A stretch of DNA of 64,000 nt, taken from positions 124,001 through 188,000 of the IMG/VR virus record IMGVR_UViG_3300023174_000040. One strand, written 5' to 3'. Positions 50,439 through 57,057 of the stretch are shown piece after piece. The notes below the pieces were generated by a model, which was given only the letters and a program-made list of their open reading frames with translations, was not told the origin of the DNA and searched no databases. Each line of letters begins with the position of its first letter. The stretch's first letter is position 1. A program made the translations under genes and the position numbers. Origin of the DNA: a virus.

Positions 50439-51143
50439 TTTAATCCACTTCTTGATTGTGTTGCCTGTAACACCATATTTTCTTCCTGTGGCATTATAGC
50501 CGTTTACTTTTATTTCATTTAAAAGCAAATCCATTTCAGGTCTTTCTACTTTTCTCATCTTCATAACTTGTTGTTTATGTATATGGGATACGTAACATCC
50601 AGCACAATATTTGCTGCTCTTTGAAACTTTTTTATCACATAAGATACACAAGTGTTTAACAAACCTTTTGCCACTATGAGTATGTGTTTGGCTATGACAG
50701 TTAGGACAAAGTAATCTTAAGTTTTCAATTCTATTGTCATTTGATATACCGTTAATATGATCTAATTGTATTGTTAATGGTTCACCATGCCACTCACCAT
50801 TGTTTCCACATTTAGAACATTTATTTTCCCATCCTAGTTCAATAAGTAATCTTCTTTTTAAATTACATCTATTATAGGTTGAGTTTTTAACCATAACTTG
50901 TGAAAGAGGAATTTTCTCTGATTGAAACTTCCTTCCCTTATTACTACCTAAGCCTAATTTAATATGGGAATAATCAATCTGCTCTTCGTCCAATCTTCGT
51001 TTAAGTATTTTGTACGATGCTCCACTTGAAACCATTTCGCATTTCCGTATAATCTCTGCTATGCTACTTGAAGATTTAACAATCTCCATCATTGTCTCTT
51101 TAGGTATCTTCCAGAATAAACTTGTTCGCTCCCTTTCACGCAT
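50436..51143 (-). CDS. HNH homing endonuclease
   Basis: 235 residues. CSKCGNNGEW, then IQLDHINGISNDNRIENLRLLCPNCHSQTHTHSGKR: the HNH motif with two zinc CxxC pairs. N- and C-terminal helices (EMDLLLNEIKVNGYNATGRKYGVTGNTIKKWI) look like DNA-binding modules. SD GGAG before the start. The stop TGA lies within the last three bases of tRNA-Glu. Confidence 0.9.
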   Translation of the reverse strand: MRERERTSLFWKIPKETMMEIVKSSSSIAEIIRKCEMVSSGASYKILKRRLDEEQIDYSHIKLGLGSNKGRKFQSEKIPLSQVMVKNSTYNRCNLKRRLLIELGWENKCSKCGNNGEWHGEPLTIQLDHINGISNDNRIENLRLLCPNCHSQTHTHSGKRFVKHLCILCDKKVSKSSKYCAGCYVSHIHKQQVMKMRKVERPEMDLLLNEIKVNGYNATGRKYGVTGNTIKKWIK

Positions 51144-51151
51144 AAATCTCC

Positions 51152-51199
51152 TTTAAAGTTAGAACCGTGTATACACTAATATAGTGTCCTAACTTTAAA
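51152..51199. promoter_or_regulatory. inverted repeat upstream of the HNH gene
   Basis: TTTAAAGTTAG against CTAACTTTAAA, with inner ACACT/AGTGT. Between divergent genes; an operator or promoter of the endonuclease is plausible. Confidence 0.45.
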
Positions 51200-51212
51200 T
51201 TTTAAAAACATT

Positions 51213-51422
51213 ATGAAACGATCAAATAACTATTCTGTGAAAGAAGAAGGCCGCTGGTTTGTGGTTTATAAGGATCACAAGCCAGTCACCGATAAAGGCG
51301 ATATTCACCAAAAGCCATTTGTAGTCAAATGGCAGAATAAAGAATCAGCTGAAAAGTATATAAAAGAATTAAACAAAAACTTTGACGGTGAAACAATAGC
51401 CGGTCTGTATTCGGTACGGTAA
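51213..51422 (+). CDS. hypothetical protein, 69 aa
   Basis: Basic, YSVKEEGRWFVVYKDHKPV. Final codons TCG GTA CGG TAA are the promoter core of the next gene. Confidence 0.65.
   Translation: MKRSNNYSVKEEGRWFVVYKDHKPVTDKGDIHQKPFVVKWQNKESAEKYIKELNKNFDGETIAGLYSVR
51413..51420 (+). promoter_or_regulatory. GGTACGGT motif
   Basis: Overlaps the stop of the preceding gene; the next ATG is 8 bases downstream, no SD. Confidence 0.6.
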
Positions 51423-51428
51423 GACAAC

Positions 51429-51707
51429 ATGAACACATGGAAAAGCAGTCATAACTTCCCTCCGGAAAAGGATCAGGAAGTTTATTACTTCGGCCCTAAT
51501 ATTGGGATCGGTATTGGCAAATACCATTACGAAGAACGTGAAATAAAGGGGACTAAACTTTGTCCTCATATCTTTGTGAATAATAAGTTCGGAGTAGTAG
51601 ACGCTTGTGATGCTCCATTCTGGATGCCTTATGATAATGAAAAGGCTAAAGGTTGGTGTCCAATCATTCCAAAAGAATATACTAAGGGCATATACGAGAA
51701 CGATTGA
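51429..51707 (+). CDS. hypothetical protein, 92 aa
   Basis: EVYYFGPNIGIGIGKYHYEEREIK, CDAPFWMPYD; beta-rich, reminiscent of DUF551-like phage proteins. Near-leaderless. Confidence 0.6.
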   Translation: MNTWKSSHNFPPEKDQEVYYFGPNIGIGIGKYHYEEREIKGTKLCPHIFVNNKFGVVDACDAPFWMPYDNEKAKGWCPIIPKEYTKGIYEND

Positions 51708-51711
51708 TTTT

Positions 51712-51719
51712 GGTACGGT
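51712..51719 (+). promoter_or_regulatory. GGTACGGT motif
   Basis: Four bases after the stop at 51707. Directly followed by a possible GTG start. Confidence 0.6.
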
Positions 51720-51806
51720 GTGGAGTCAACGAGATACAAACTGTGTGTCTGCCGACAGTATGGCACGGATGAAGATTACGGATATTTCGGGGATAGTGAT
51801 TTTTGA
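51720..51806 (+). CDS. possible leaderless 28-aa protein
   Basis: GTG at 51720, 3 bases after the predicted RNA start. MESTRYKLCVCRQYGTDEDY... GYFGDSDF has a conserved look and ends just before the next motif. Confidence 0.4.
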   Translation: MESTRYKLCVCRQYGTDEDYGYFGDSDF

Positions 51807-51810
51807 TTTT

Positions 51811-51818
51811 GGTACGGT
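51811..51818 (+). promoter_or_regulatory. GGTACGGT motif
   Basis: Leader hairpin TTGTT/AACAA. Drives 51861. Confidence 0.7.
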
Positions 51819-51860
51819 TGTGGGTTGTTCCGAAACAAACATTCTTCAAAGGATTAGAAA

Positions 51861-52163
51861 ATGTTTTACCTTCAGATTGCCAGTTTAGTTGTTGGATTAC
51901 TTGTTGCTTGTCTCCAGTGTGGTAAGGAAGCCGCTCCTGTTGTTCACACTATTGTGGAGGCAAGAAAGCATCATCACAATGAACCCCAATATAATGTCTA
52001 TAGGGGTTATGATAATAACTACCGGTATTGGAGTGATTCTACCGGAACATATTGGTGCAGGGTGGATCGTCAAGGCTCTATGGAGATTGCTGTGGTGAAT
52101 CAGTCCTCACAATCTCAGCAGCAGATTATGATTTGTCAGACGCCCAACAACACGATTCGTTGA
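51861..52163 (+). CDS. putative lipoprotein or secreted protein
   Basis: 100 residues. Hydrophobic leader MFYLQIASLVVGLLVAC, a possible lipobox (LVAC), then His-rich and Tyr-rich segments and CRVDRQGSMEIAVVNQ. Likely exported. Confidence 0.6.
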   Translation: MFYLQIASLVVGLLVACLQCGKEAAPVVHTIVEARKHHHNEPQYNVYRGYDNNYRYWSDSTGTYWCRVDRQGSMEIAVVNQSSQSQQQIMICQTPNNTIR

Positions 52164-52167
52164 TTCC

Positions 52168-52175
52168 GGTACGGT
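52168..52175 (+). promoter_or_regulatory. GGTACGGT motif
   Basis: Five bases after the stop; weak GGT/ACC hairpin. Drives 52203. Confidence 0.65.
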
Positions 52176-52202
52176 TCAAGAATACCTCAAAGGAGAAAAA
52201 CA

Positions 52203-52376
52203 GTGGACAACTGGACTATTATCGACGATACTAAACTCCGCCACGTTTGGCGTTGTGCAGATTGTGATTGTGTTACTCATGTTACTCCGTGGTGGTATGA
52301 AGATGCCGGAACCCCGGTATGCGAAAAGTGCGGCGAAGATATGAAGTATCTTAGCACAGAGTTCAATAACATCTAG
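52203..52376 (+). CDS. conserved phage zinc-ribbon protein, 57 aa
   Basis: GTG start with AAGGAGAAAA upstream. WRCADCDCVTHVTPWWYEDAGTPVCEKCGEDMKYL: two CxxC pairs, a pattern I recall from many phages. Stop TAG is part of the next motif. Confidence 0.75.
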   Translation: MDNWTIIDDTKLRHVWRCADCDCVTHVTPWWYEDAGTPVCEKCGEDMKYLSTEFNNI

Positions 52377-52382
52377 TACGGG
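52375..52382 (+). promoter_or_regulatory. AGTACGGG motif variant
   Basis: CTAGTACGGG with the upstream stop embedded; hairpin GGGT/ACCC from the predicted start. Confidence 0.65.
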
Positions 52383-52411
52383 TTTACCTTACCCAAGGAG
52401 CGGAGCAAAAG

Positions 52412-52636
52412 ATGAACACTGAACTGGAACAAATCGCAAGGGCTATCATCGGCATTAGCGTTGCCGATCTTACTAACGCCGAAAGAATCATCTATAAGAT
52501 TCTGAAGAAGCGTAACATCGTTTGTGAACGGGGTCATTATGTTGAACTTACTAATGATCCAGAACTCAATGCCCACTATGATGAAATGGAAATGTATAGT
52601 CAGAGTCAAGAGTGGCCCGAAGATTATCCCTTCTAG
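52412..52636 (+). CDS. hypothetical protein, 74 aa
   Basis: MNTELEQIARAIIGISVADLTNAERIIYKILKKR..., helical, acidic end. Single-gene unit ending in the next motif. Confidence 0.65.
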   Translation: MNTELEQIARAIIGISVADLTNAERIIYKILKKRNIVCERGHYVELTNDPELNAHYDEMEMYSQSQEWPEDYPF

Positions 52637-52642
52637 TACGGT
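52635..52642 (+). promoter_or_regulatory. AGTACGGT motif variant
   Basis: Stop TAG embedded (CTAGTACGGT). GTG start of the next gene 8 bases later. Confidence 0.6.
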
Positions 52643-52650
52643 GAATAAAA

Positions 52651-52824
52651 GTGAAAATCATTATTGAAGTGAACATGGACAACGATAGTTTCAATGATAA
52701 CCCCAACGAACTGGGTGAGATTCTAACTCAAATCCCCCATAACATTAAAGCGGGGGATAGCGGTAATCTCAAAGACTCTAACGGCAACAAGGTGGGATTT
52801 TGGGACGTATTTGAAAGTTTCTAG
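52651..52824 (+). CDS. conserved phage protein, 57 aa
   Basis: MKIIIEVNMDNDSFNDNPNELGEILTQI...LKDSNGNKVGFW. The DNDSF...DSNGNKVG layout is familiar from phages. GTG start, no SD. Confidence 0.65.
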   Translation: MKIIIEVNMDNDSFNDNPNELGEILTQIPHNIKAGDSGNLKDSNGNKVGFWDVFESF

Positions 52825-52830
52825 TACAGG
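52823..52830 (+). promoter_or_regulatory. AGTACAGG motif variant
   Basis: CTAGTACAGG with embedded stop. Leader has GGTGG/CCACTGG-type hairpins. Weaker match. Confidence 0.45.
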
Positions 52831-52879
52831 TATCCTATAAGCGGTGGAAGTCAAAAACGCCACTGGACGTTAGACCAGT

Positions 52880-53086
52880 ATGGATACTTCTAAGGAAAAG
52901 AAAATGTATTGGATTTCTCGCTGGAAAGTTTTCACAATGAAAAACTGGATTTGCTACAATCTGTTTGGTGAACATCCAGATGATGTTGACACTTTTGGCA
53001 TGGTTAGTGGGCTAGGCATTTTGGCTTTCTTGATTTTTTGGACTAGTTATCTTTTTATCTATATTCCTCTTTATTTCTGTCGCTAA
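52880..53086 (+). CDS. membrane protein, 68 aa
   Basis: Charged N terminus, then a long hydrophobic segment (LGILAFLIFWTSYLFIYIPLYF). Confidence 0.6.
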   Translation: MDTSKEKKMYWISRWKVFTMKNWICYNLFGEHPDDVDTFGMVSGLGILAFLIFWTSYLFIYIPLYFCR

Positions 53087-53098
53087 AGGATTGAACTA

Positions 53099-53319
53099 AT
53101 GGATACCATTGATACTCTCAAGATTTGATACTCTCAAGATGCTCAGGTGATACTCTCAAGATGCTCAGGATTTTTGTGGATACTGCTCCCCTGAATAGTC
53201 AGGGTATGGTTGAGCCTGATACTCTCAACTTCATTAGCATGAGGCTGGGTAGTATTGTTGAAACTCTGGAGCGAGAAAAAACTCTCTCTGATGAACTCCG
53301 TCAGATTTTGGTACGGTAA
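53099..53319 (+). pseudogene. gene disrupted by triplicated 5' segment
   Basis: GATACTCTCAAGAT occurs at 53111, 53127 and 53149. Reading one copy gives MDTIDTLKMLRIFVDTAPLNSQGM...; the extra copies bring a stop after MDTIDTLKI. The remainder (to 53319) may still be made from ATG 53161. It ends in the next motif. Confidence 0.65.
53310..53317 (+). promoter_or_regulatory. GGTACGGT motif
   Basis: Stop TAA overlaps the core. Leader hairpin GTTT/AAAC; a 9-base repeat AAACATCACT follows. Confidence 0.65.
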
Positions 53320-53364
53320 AGGTTTGTCCTAAACATCACTAAACATCACTAAAGAGTAATAAAA

Positions 53365-53577
53365 ATGACAATAACAGACATTTTCATCATCGGTATGTAT
53401 CTAACTAGTCTTTTTGGTACGGTTGTGATCGTAGCGAGTTTCTTTTGGGTGATTGACACTTTGGTCAATGCACTTTACAAGCCAACCTCTAAGATTAAAA
53501 CCATGATTGCTGAGGATGGTAATGAATGGCAGGTGGGGTACATTGACGAGTTCCCCGGCTATAAGAAACTTTTTTAG
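53365..53577 (+). CDS. membrane protein, 70 aa
   Basis: Two hydrophobic segments (DIFIIGMYLTSLFGTVVIVASFF) then EDGNEWQVGYIDEFPGY. A core-like TTTTTGGTACGGTT at 53411-53424 lies inside, encoding LFGTV. Confidence 0.6.
   Translation: MTITDIFIIGMYLTSLFGTVVIVASFFWVIDTLVNALYKPTSKIKTMIAEDGNEWQVGYIDEFPGYKKLF
53416..53423 (+). promoter_or_regulatory. GGTACGGT motif inside a gene
   Basis: TTTTT + GGTACGGTT within 53365-53577. Either a true internal site or chance coding. Confidence 0.35.
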
Positions 53578-53583
53578 TACGAT
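53576..53583 (+). promoter_or_regulatory. AGTACGAT motif variant
   Basis: TTTTTAGTACGATC with embedded stop TAG; drives 53605. Confidence 0.45.
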
Positions 53584-53604
53584 CAATCATCAAGGAGAAA
53601 ACCA

Positions 53605-53913
53605 ATGAACGACTTCTACGATGGATTCTATGAAGATTGGTGGGGGACTAAGAATGTGAAGGGTCACGACGCCCACAAGGGATACAATAAACACGATATT
53701 GCCTCAAGGAGAAACTATCGGGACAGGGTATTAGAATACCTTAGACTGGAGTTTTGTGATATTGGGGATTGGTGGCATCTCCCCATCAGCGGTGTTAATA
53801 TCAACAGGGTATTGTTAATCAGCCTTATTAACGACTGCCAGAATGATAATATGAAGATCAACAACGCCAGCGGTGTTGTCTATGAATGGCTGAAGGGCAG
53901 GAATCTGATTTAG
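53605..53913 (+). CDS. hypothetical protein, 102 aa
   Basis: MNDFYDGFYEDWWGTKN..., helical, aromatic-rich, SD AAGGAG. Function unknown. Confidence 0.65.
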   Translation: MNDFYDGFYEDWWGTKNVKGHDAHKGYNKHDIASRRNYRDRVLEYLRLEFCDIGDWWHLPISGVNINRVLLISLINDCQNDNMKINNASGVVYEWLKGRNLI

Positions 53914-53919
53914 TACGGT
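53912..53919 (+). promoter_or_regulatory. AGTACGGT motif variant
   Basis: TTAGTACGGT with embedded stop; drives 53945. Confidence 0.55.
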
Positions 53920-53944
53920 GAATAGGCAACAGAGGAGAGTAACA

Positions 53945-54265
53945 ATGCAAGAACAAGTCGAACTTTGGCTCGCTGCTTTGACTGAGAAGTCTAACACCAC
54001 TGGGGCTGAGACTAAATACATTCTTGAACCGGGGCGAAAGTATACTAGAGTGGTTCGTCAAGAGCGTTGGCTGGGTAGTAACGGGGAACCGCTGTGGGCG
54101 GTTAACAAAAGTGTCCATGCCTTTATAGACCAAAATGGGGATATTTATAAGGCAGCAAGTTGGAAGGCTCCGGCCAAAAATGGAGCAAGATTTAATGTTG
54201 TGAACGATATTCAACGGTTGGTCGAAGTTTGTGATCCCTATGGTAGTTATCTCTACAAGAGGTAA
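53945..54265 (+). CDS. conserved phage protein (LEPGRKYTRVV family)
   Basis: 106 residues. TKYILEPGRKYTRVVRQ, SVHAFIDQNGDIYKAASWKAPAKNGARFNV, GSYLYKR. I recall this strongly conserved block from many phages. GAGGAG upstream. Confidence 0.82.
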   Translation: MQEQVELWLAALTEKSNTTGAETKYILEPGRKYTRVVRQERWLGSNGEPLWAVNKSVHAFIDQNGDIYKAASWKAPAKNGARFNVVNDIQRLVEVCDPYGSYLYKR

Positions 54266-54270
54266 GATCA

Positions 54271-54278
54271 GGTACGGT
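54271..54278 (+). promoter_or_regulatory. GGTACGGT motif
   Basis: Hairpin GGTT/AACC begins at the predicted start G54276. Drives 54301. Confidence 0.7.
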
Positions 54279-54300
54279 TATCAACCAGAGGAGAATAACA

Positions 54301-54507
54301 ATGCTTTGGCAAAAGAAAAAGAATCGGTATAATACCAAGCCGTATTACGAAGCAAAAGAGGGAGATGTTGTGTATCAACTCCGATATATTCCCTTCAAGG
54401 GTTGGCAAGCATCAAGGCAGGAAGGCAACAGTTGCACCCTGCCGGGAATAAAGAAGGACATGGCGGAGGCTATGGGCTGGTGCATGAGTAACCTTTCGGT
54501 ACGGTAG
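54301..54507 (+). CDS. hypothetical protein, 68 aa
   Basis: EGDVVYQLRYIPFKGWQASRQ; beta-rich. GAGGAG upstream. Ends in the next motif (SVR-stop). Confidence 0.65.
   Translation: MLWQKKKNRYNTKPYYEAKEGDVVYQLRYIPFKGWQASRQEGNSCTLPGIKKDMAEAMGWCMSNLSVR
54498..54505 (+). promoter_or_regulatory. GGTACGGT motif
   Basis: Overlaps the stop TAG at 54505-54507. No clear hairpin. Confidence 0.6.
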
Positions 54508-54555
54508 AGAGATATGGAAAACAGTTTTTACGGTTTCTGGTCAAAGGGAGAAAAA

Positions 54556-54783
54556 ATGCCAGACGATACAAAAACTAGTAGTGGTCTTGACCGGCAAACT
54601 TTGAGTTTCCTTGAAGATTATTACGCAAGGGAGACTGTGAAGCCGGTTTCAAGCCTTATCGAAGCCGCCACACAGTTTGAAAAGGAGCCAGATTTTAAGA
54701 ACTATCTGGCTATGAGGGATCTTTTTAGGGATATTGAAGCAAATATGACACGGAGAGACGCCTTCCGTTGTCATAATCGGTAA
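54556..54783 (+). CDS. hypothetical protein, 75 aa
   Basis: MPDDTKTSSGLDRQTLSFLEDYYA..., GGGAG before ATG 54556. An upstream ATG at 54514 in the same frame would add 14 residues. Confidence 0.6.
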   Translation: MPDDTKTSSGLDRQTLSFLEDYYARETVKPVSSLIEAATQFEKEPDFKNYLAMRDLFRDIEANMTRRDAFRCHNR

Positions 54784-54795
54784 AGGATAAGATTC

Positions 54796-54803
54796 GGTAC
54801 GGT
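54796..54803 (+). promoter_or_regulatory. GGTACGGT motif
   Basis: Leader folds GTTCC...GGGAAC with inner GCC/GGC, like that of paralogue 4. Drives HTH paralogue 5. Confidence 0.7.
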
Positions 54804-54881
54804 TAGGGTTTGTTCCGACAGCAAGCCAATGAGGCAAGCGGGAACCAAAGGGTTGGTAACTATAAGCAGGAGATGATTACT

Positions 54882-55142
54882 ATGGGTCGCCAAGTTGGTC
54901 AGAAGGGTGTTGATCTTGAGACGTTTCTCACCACGGTTATCGAAGTGCAGCGGGCTGGTGGCAGCGTCGAGGACGTTGCAAGCAAGTTGGGCATCGTTCC
55001 GGGTTCGGTGAGTGTTCGTCTGAGCCAGTTGCGGAAGAAGCACGGGCTGAACATCCCGAAGTTTGAGGGTGGTGGTCGCACCAGCAATACCAAGGAGCGT
55101 GCGACGGAGATTCTCGCCAGCCTTGGCGTCGAGATGCTCTGA
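54882..55142 (+). CDS. HTH protein, paralogue 5
   Basis: 86 residues. VDLETFLTTVIEVQRAGGSVEDVASKLGIVPGSVSVRLSQLRKKHG, tail TSNTKERATEILASLGV. Nearly identical HTH to paralogues 2 and 4. Confidence 0.82.
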   Translation: MGRQVGQKGVDLETFLTTVIEVQRAGGSVEDVASKLGIVPGSVSVRLSQLRKKHGLNIPKFEGGGRTSNTKERATEILASLGVEML

Positions 55143-55153
55143 AGTTAGTCACA

Positions 55154-55189
55154 CTCACCCCCCGGCCAAATAACAGGCCGGGGGGTGAG
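55154..55189 (+). terminator. GC-rich terminator-like hairpin
   Basis: CTCACCCCCCGGCC against GGCCGGGGGGTGAG; no T-run, so it may act as a stabiliser or be factor-dependent. Confidence 0.65.
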
Positions 55190-55207
55190 GCCCACGGGTT
55201 TCCAGTG

Positions 55208-55215
55208 GGTACGGT
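55208..55215 (+). promoter_or_regulatory. GGTACGGT motif
   Basis: Leader hairpin GGTTCCTGG/CCGGGAATC. Drives a tiny hydrophobic peptide. Confidence 0.65.
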
Positions 55216-55286
55216 TGGTGGTTCCTGGTTGAAGCCGGGAATCTGACTGGTTGTGAATAACTAAGAGAATAACTAAGAGTTTCATC

Positions 55287-55355
55287 ATGATGTGCTTCCT
55301 TGGATTGTGTAGCGGTATTATTTCTATTATCATTGATAATAACAACCCACGCTAA
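55287..55355 (+). CDS. 22-aa hydrophobic peptide
   Basis: MMCFLGLCSGIISIIIDNNNPR after a motif and a 12-base tandem repeat (AGAATAACTA twice). Only position supports it. Confidence 0.35.
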   Translation: MMCFLGLCSGIISIIIDNNNPR

Positions 55356-55362
55356 ACAATCT

Positions 55363-55409
55363 TCGACCGTCCCGTTTGGGGATTCACTAGGTTCAATCCT
55401 AGCGGTCGA
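55363..55409 (+). ncRNA. tRNA-like mini-structure
   Basis: TCGACCG/CGGTCGA (7 pairs), TCCC/GGGA hairpin, then CTAGG-TTCAAT-CCTAG resembling acceptor stem plus T-arm. The D-arm and a normal anticodon arm are missing. It may be a collapsed tRNA gene or a processing or stability element. Confidence 0.4.
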
Positions 55410-55413
55410 TTTT

Positions 55414-55435
55414 GGTACGTCGATTTTGGTACGGT
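55414..55435 (+). promoter_or_regulatory. duplicated GGTACG / GGTACGGT motif
   Basis: TCGATTTTGGTACG occurs twice in tandem (from 55407 and 55421); only the second copy has the full core. Drives 55458. Confidence 0.65.
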
Positions 55436-55457
55436 AAAACTTCAAAGGAGAATCCAA

Positions 55458-55658
55458 ATGTGGCTTGCAATGGTCATTCGTGACAGTGTTCCTGAGAGTG
55501 TTACCAGTTTCGACAACTACTATGATGCAGTGGGTTGTGCGGACGATTGGATTATTAAGTTTGACCCGTCAGTAACTCATTCAACCCTCCCCCGATATTC
55601 TAGGGGTGAGAGTTACCATAAGGATGGTTTGAGGGTAGATATTCTAGAAATCAACTAG
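55458..55658 (+). CDS. hypothetical protein, 66 aa
   Basis: MWLAMVIRDSVPESVTSFDNYYDAVGCADDWIIKF..., conserved-looking. SD AAAGGAG. Confidence 0.65.
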   Translation: MWLAMVIRDSVPESVTSFDNYYDAVGCADDWIIKFDPSVTHSTLPRYSRGESYHKDGLRVDILEIN

Positions 55659-55670
55659 AAACTAGAATCT

Positions 55671-55678
55671 GGTACGGT
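55671..55678 (+). promoter_or_regulatory. GGTACGGT motif
   Basis: Leader hairpin TCGGG/CCCGA. Drives 55710. Confidence 0.7.
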
Positions 55679-55709
55679 CGGGAGTTGTTACCCGAAACGA
55701 AAGGAAATC

Positions 55710-55988
55710 ATGGCGTTAGAAACCACTATTGATGATCTGGTTCAGCGGTTCGGAGAAGAGCCGTTCCCATGCACCTTCATCCATCGGTTCGACCCCGAAA
55801 GGGTGGCGGCATTCGACCGTGAACGGGCGGTACACTGGCTCATCGGCAAGGTCAATGGACCGAAGATCATGTTATCACTCCTGCCGGATCGTCTTGTGTT
55901 CGAGGAGTTGATTGATTCATTGGATTCCTATGGTTGGAATCTGCTGGTCGAGGGTGGCATTAACTATCGCATCAAGAGGCATGACTAG
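55710..55988 (+). CDS. hypothetical protein, 92 aa
   Basis: GC-richer than average. FPCTFIHRFDPERVAAFDRERAVHWLIGKV...; helical. Single-gene unit. Confidence 0.65.
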   Translation: MALETTIDDLVQRFGEEPFPCTFIHRFDPERVAAFDRERAVHWLIGKVNGPKIMLSLLPDRLVFEELIDSLDSYGWNLLVEGGINYRIKRHD

Positions 55989-55993
55989 AATCC

Positions 55994-56001
55994 GGTACGG
56001 G
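55994..56001 (+). promoter_or_regulatory. GGTACGGG motif
   Basis: Leader can pair GGG with CCC 14 bases later. Drives 56039. Confidence 0.65.
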
Positions 56002-56038
56002 TTAGTGTTGTTCCCTTACCACTTCTCAGGAGTTAAAG

Positions 56039-56224
56039 ATGAAAGTTAGTAAGACTCGTCGCCTGAAGTTGCTCAAGGACATGGAAGCCTCAAAGGAGAT
56101 TCACCAGCGGGGTCACTACACTGTCAACGAGCGGGTTCTGGTTGATACCATCGTCGGCATCATTGAGAATCAGCGGATGATTGAAATATCGGAGGTTGTG
56201 GAACCGGAATCTAGTACGGGTTAG
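56039..56224 (+). CDS. hypothetical basic protein, 61 aa
   Basis: MKVSKTRRLKLLKDMEASKEIHQ...; its stop lies in the next motif pair. Confidence 0.6.
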   Translation: MKVSKTRRLKLLKDMEASKEIHQRGHYTVNERVLVDTIVGIIENQRMIEISEVVEPESSTG

Positions 56225-56235
56225 ATTTGTACGGT
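56213..56235 (+). promoter_or_regulatory. tandem AGTACGGG and GTACGGT motifs
   Basis: CTAGTACGGG at 56211-56220 and TTGTACGGT ending 56235. The first start would give a GGGTT/AACCC hairpin enclosing the second. Confidence 0.55.
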
Positions 56236-56274
56236 ATATTATTTGTAACAACAACCCCTCAAGGAAAAATCAAG

Positions 56275-56460
56275 ATGAACCTCCAGATTAAAGTCGAGAA
56301 GTATATGGACGTTGTGAACGGCAAAATGGCACGGAAGGATTGGATCGAATCTTGCTTTGCAGGTGATATGTATGAAGCAGTTATGTTCGTGAAAAGACTT
56401 TTTCAGAAGGGCGTTAAACTTCCCTGCGGAGATCGTCTTCCTTATCCTAAGGAGGGTTGA
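56275..56460 (+). CDS. hypothetical protein, 61 aa
   Basis: ATG 56275 with AAGGAAAAA upstream. MNLQIKVEKYMDVVNGKMARKDW..., helical. Confidence 0.6.
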   Translation: MNLQIKVEKYMDVVNGKMARKDWIESCFAGDMYEAVMFVKRLFQKGVKLPCGDRLPYPKEG

Positions 56461-56477
56461 TAAGGAAAATAGATTCC

Positions 56478-56485
56478 AGTACGGT
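56478..56485 (+). promoter_or_regulatory. AGTACGGT motif variant
   Basis: Hairpin GGTT/AACC from the predicted start. Drives 56521. Confidence 0.65.
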
Positions 56486-56520
56486 TTAGAGTTGAGACCC
56501 AACCACTAAGGAACCAGAAG

Positions 56521-56925
56521 ATGCCGTGGCAAATCGTTGATGAACCCAAGCCAGTCCAGTTCTATCCGGTCGAGACAGATAATGGCACAGAGTTTCGTCG
56601 GGTTGGTGGTCTTATGGTCAAGGGAACCATTCGACACTCCAAGGCTGACGAGGATCAAGTCTGGCGGGTTGTTTATACTAATCGGGCCGGAAGAGGCACT
56701 TTTAGTATTACGGCTCCAGATCGCACCGTAGAGCGTCAGAATCACAAACTAGACTTTGTGAAAGTAAAGGCTAAGGCTACGGTCTACAGGAACGGGAATC
56801 GTAAAGGTGGAATGACCCCTCACGCTTTCCAGCGGGAACTAGCAGAAATGTGCGGTGGAAACTTCGCTGGTAGTTTCTATGGTCAAATGGTCAATGCTGT
56901 GAAGGTGGCATTGGGGGCCGAATAA
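56521..56925 (+). CDS. hypothetical protein, 134 aa
   Basis: Beta-rich, FRRVGGLMVKGTIRHSKADEDQVWRVVYTNRAGRGTFSIT; C-terminal helix. Followed by a strong terminator. Confidence 0.65.
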   Translation: MPWQIVDEPKPVQFYPVETDNGTEFRRVGGLMVKGTIRHSKADEDQVWRVVYTNRAGRGTFSITAPDRTVERQNHKLDFVKVKAKATVYRNGNRKGGMTPHAFQRELAEMCGGNFAGSFYGQMVNAVKVALGAE

Positions 56926-56939
56926 AGAGGAATAAAGTC

Positions 56940-57006
56940 CCCCCGATCATATTGCCGATTCCACGCTTTGCGTAGAGTTTTCAATATGATCGGGGGATTT
57001 TTTTGT
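56940..57006 (+). terminator. long-stem terminator
   Basis: CCCCCGATCATATTG against CAATATGATCGGGGG, then T7. Confidence 0.88.
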
Positions 57007-57025
57007 TCTTTCCTTTTATGTTTTT

Positions 57026-57033
57026 GGTACGGT
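57026..57033 (+). promoter_or_regulatory. GGTACGGT motif
   Basis: GGT...ACC mini-hairpin. Drives 57058. Confidence 0.65.
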
Positions 57034-57057
57034 AAAAAACCAAAAGGAGAAAAAGTG

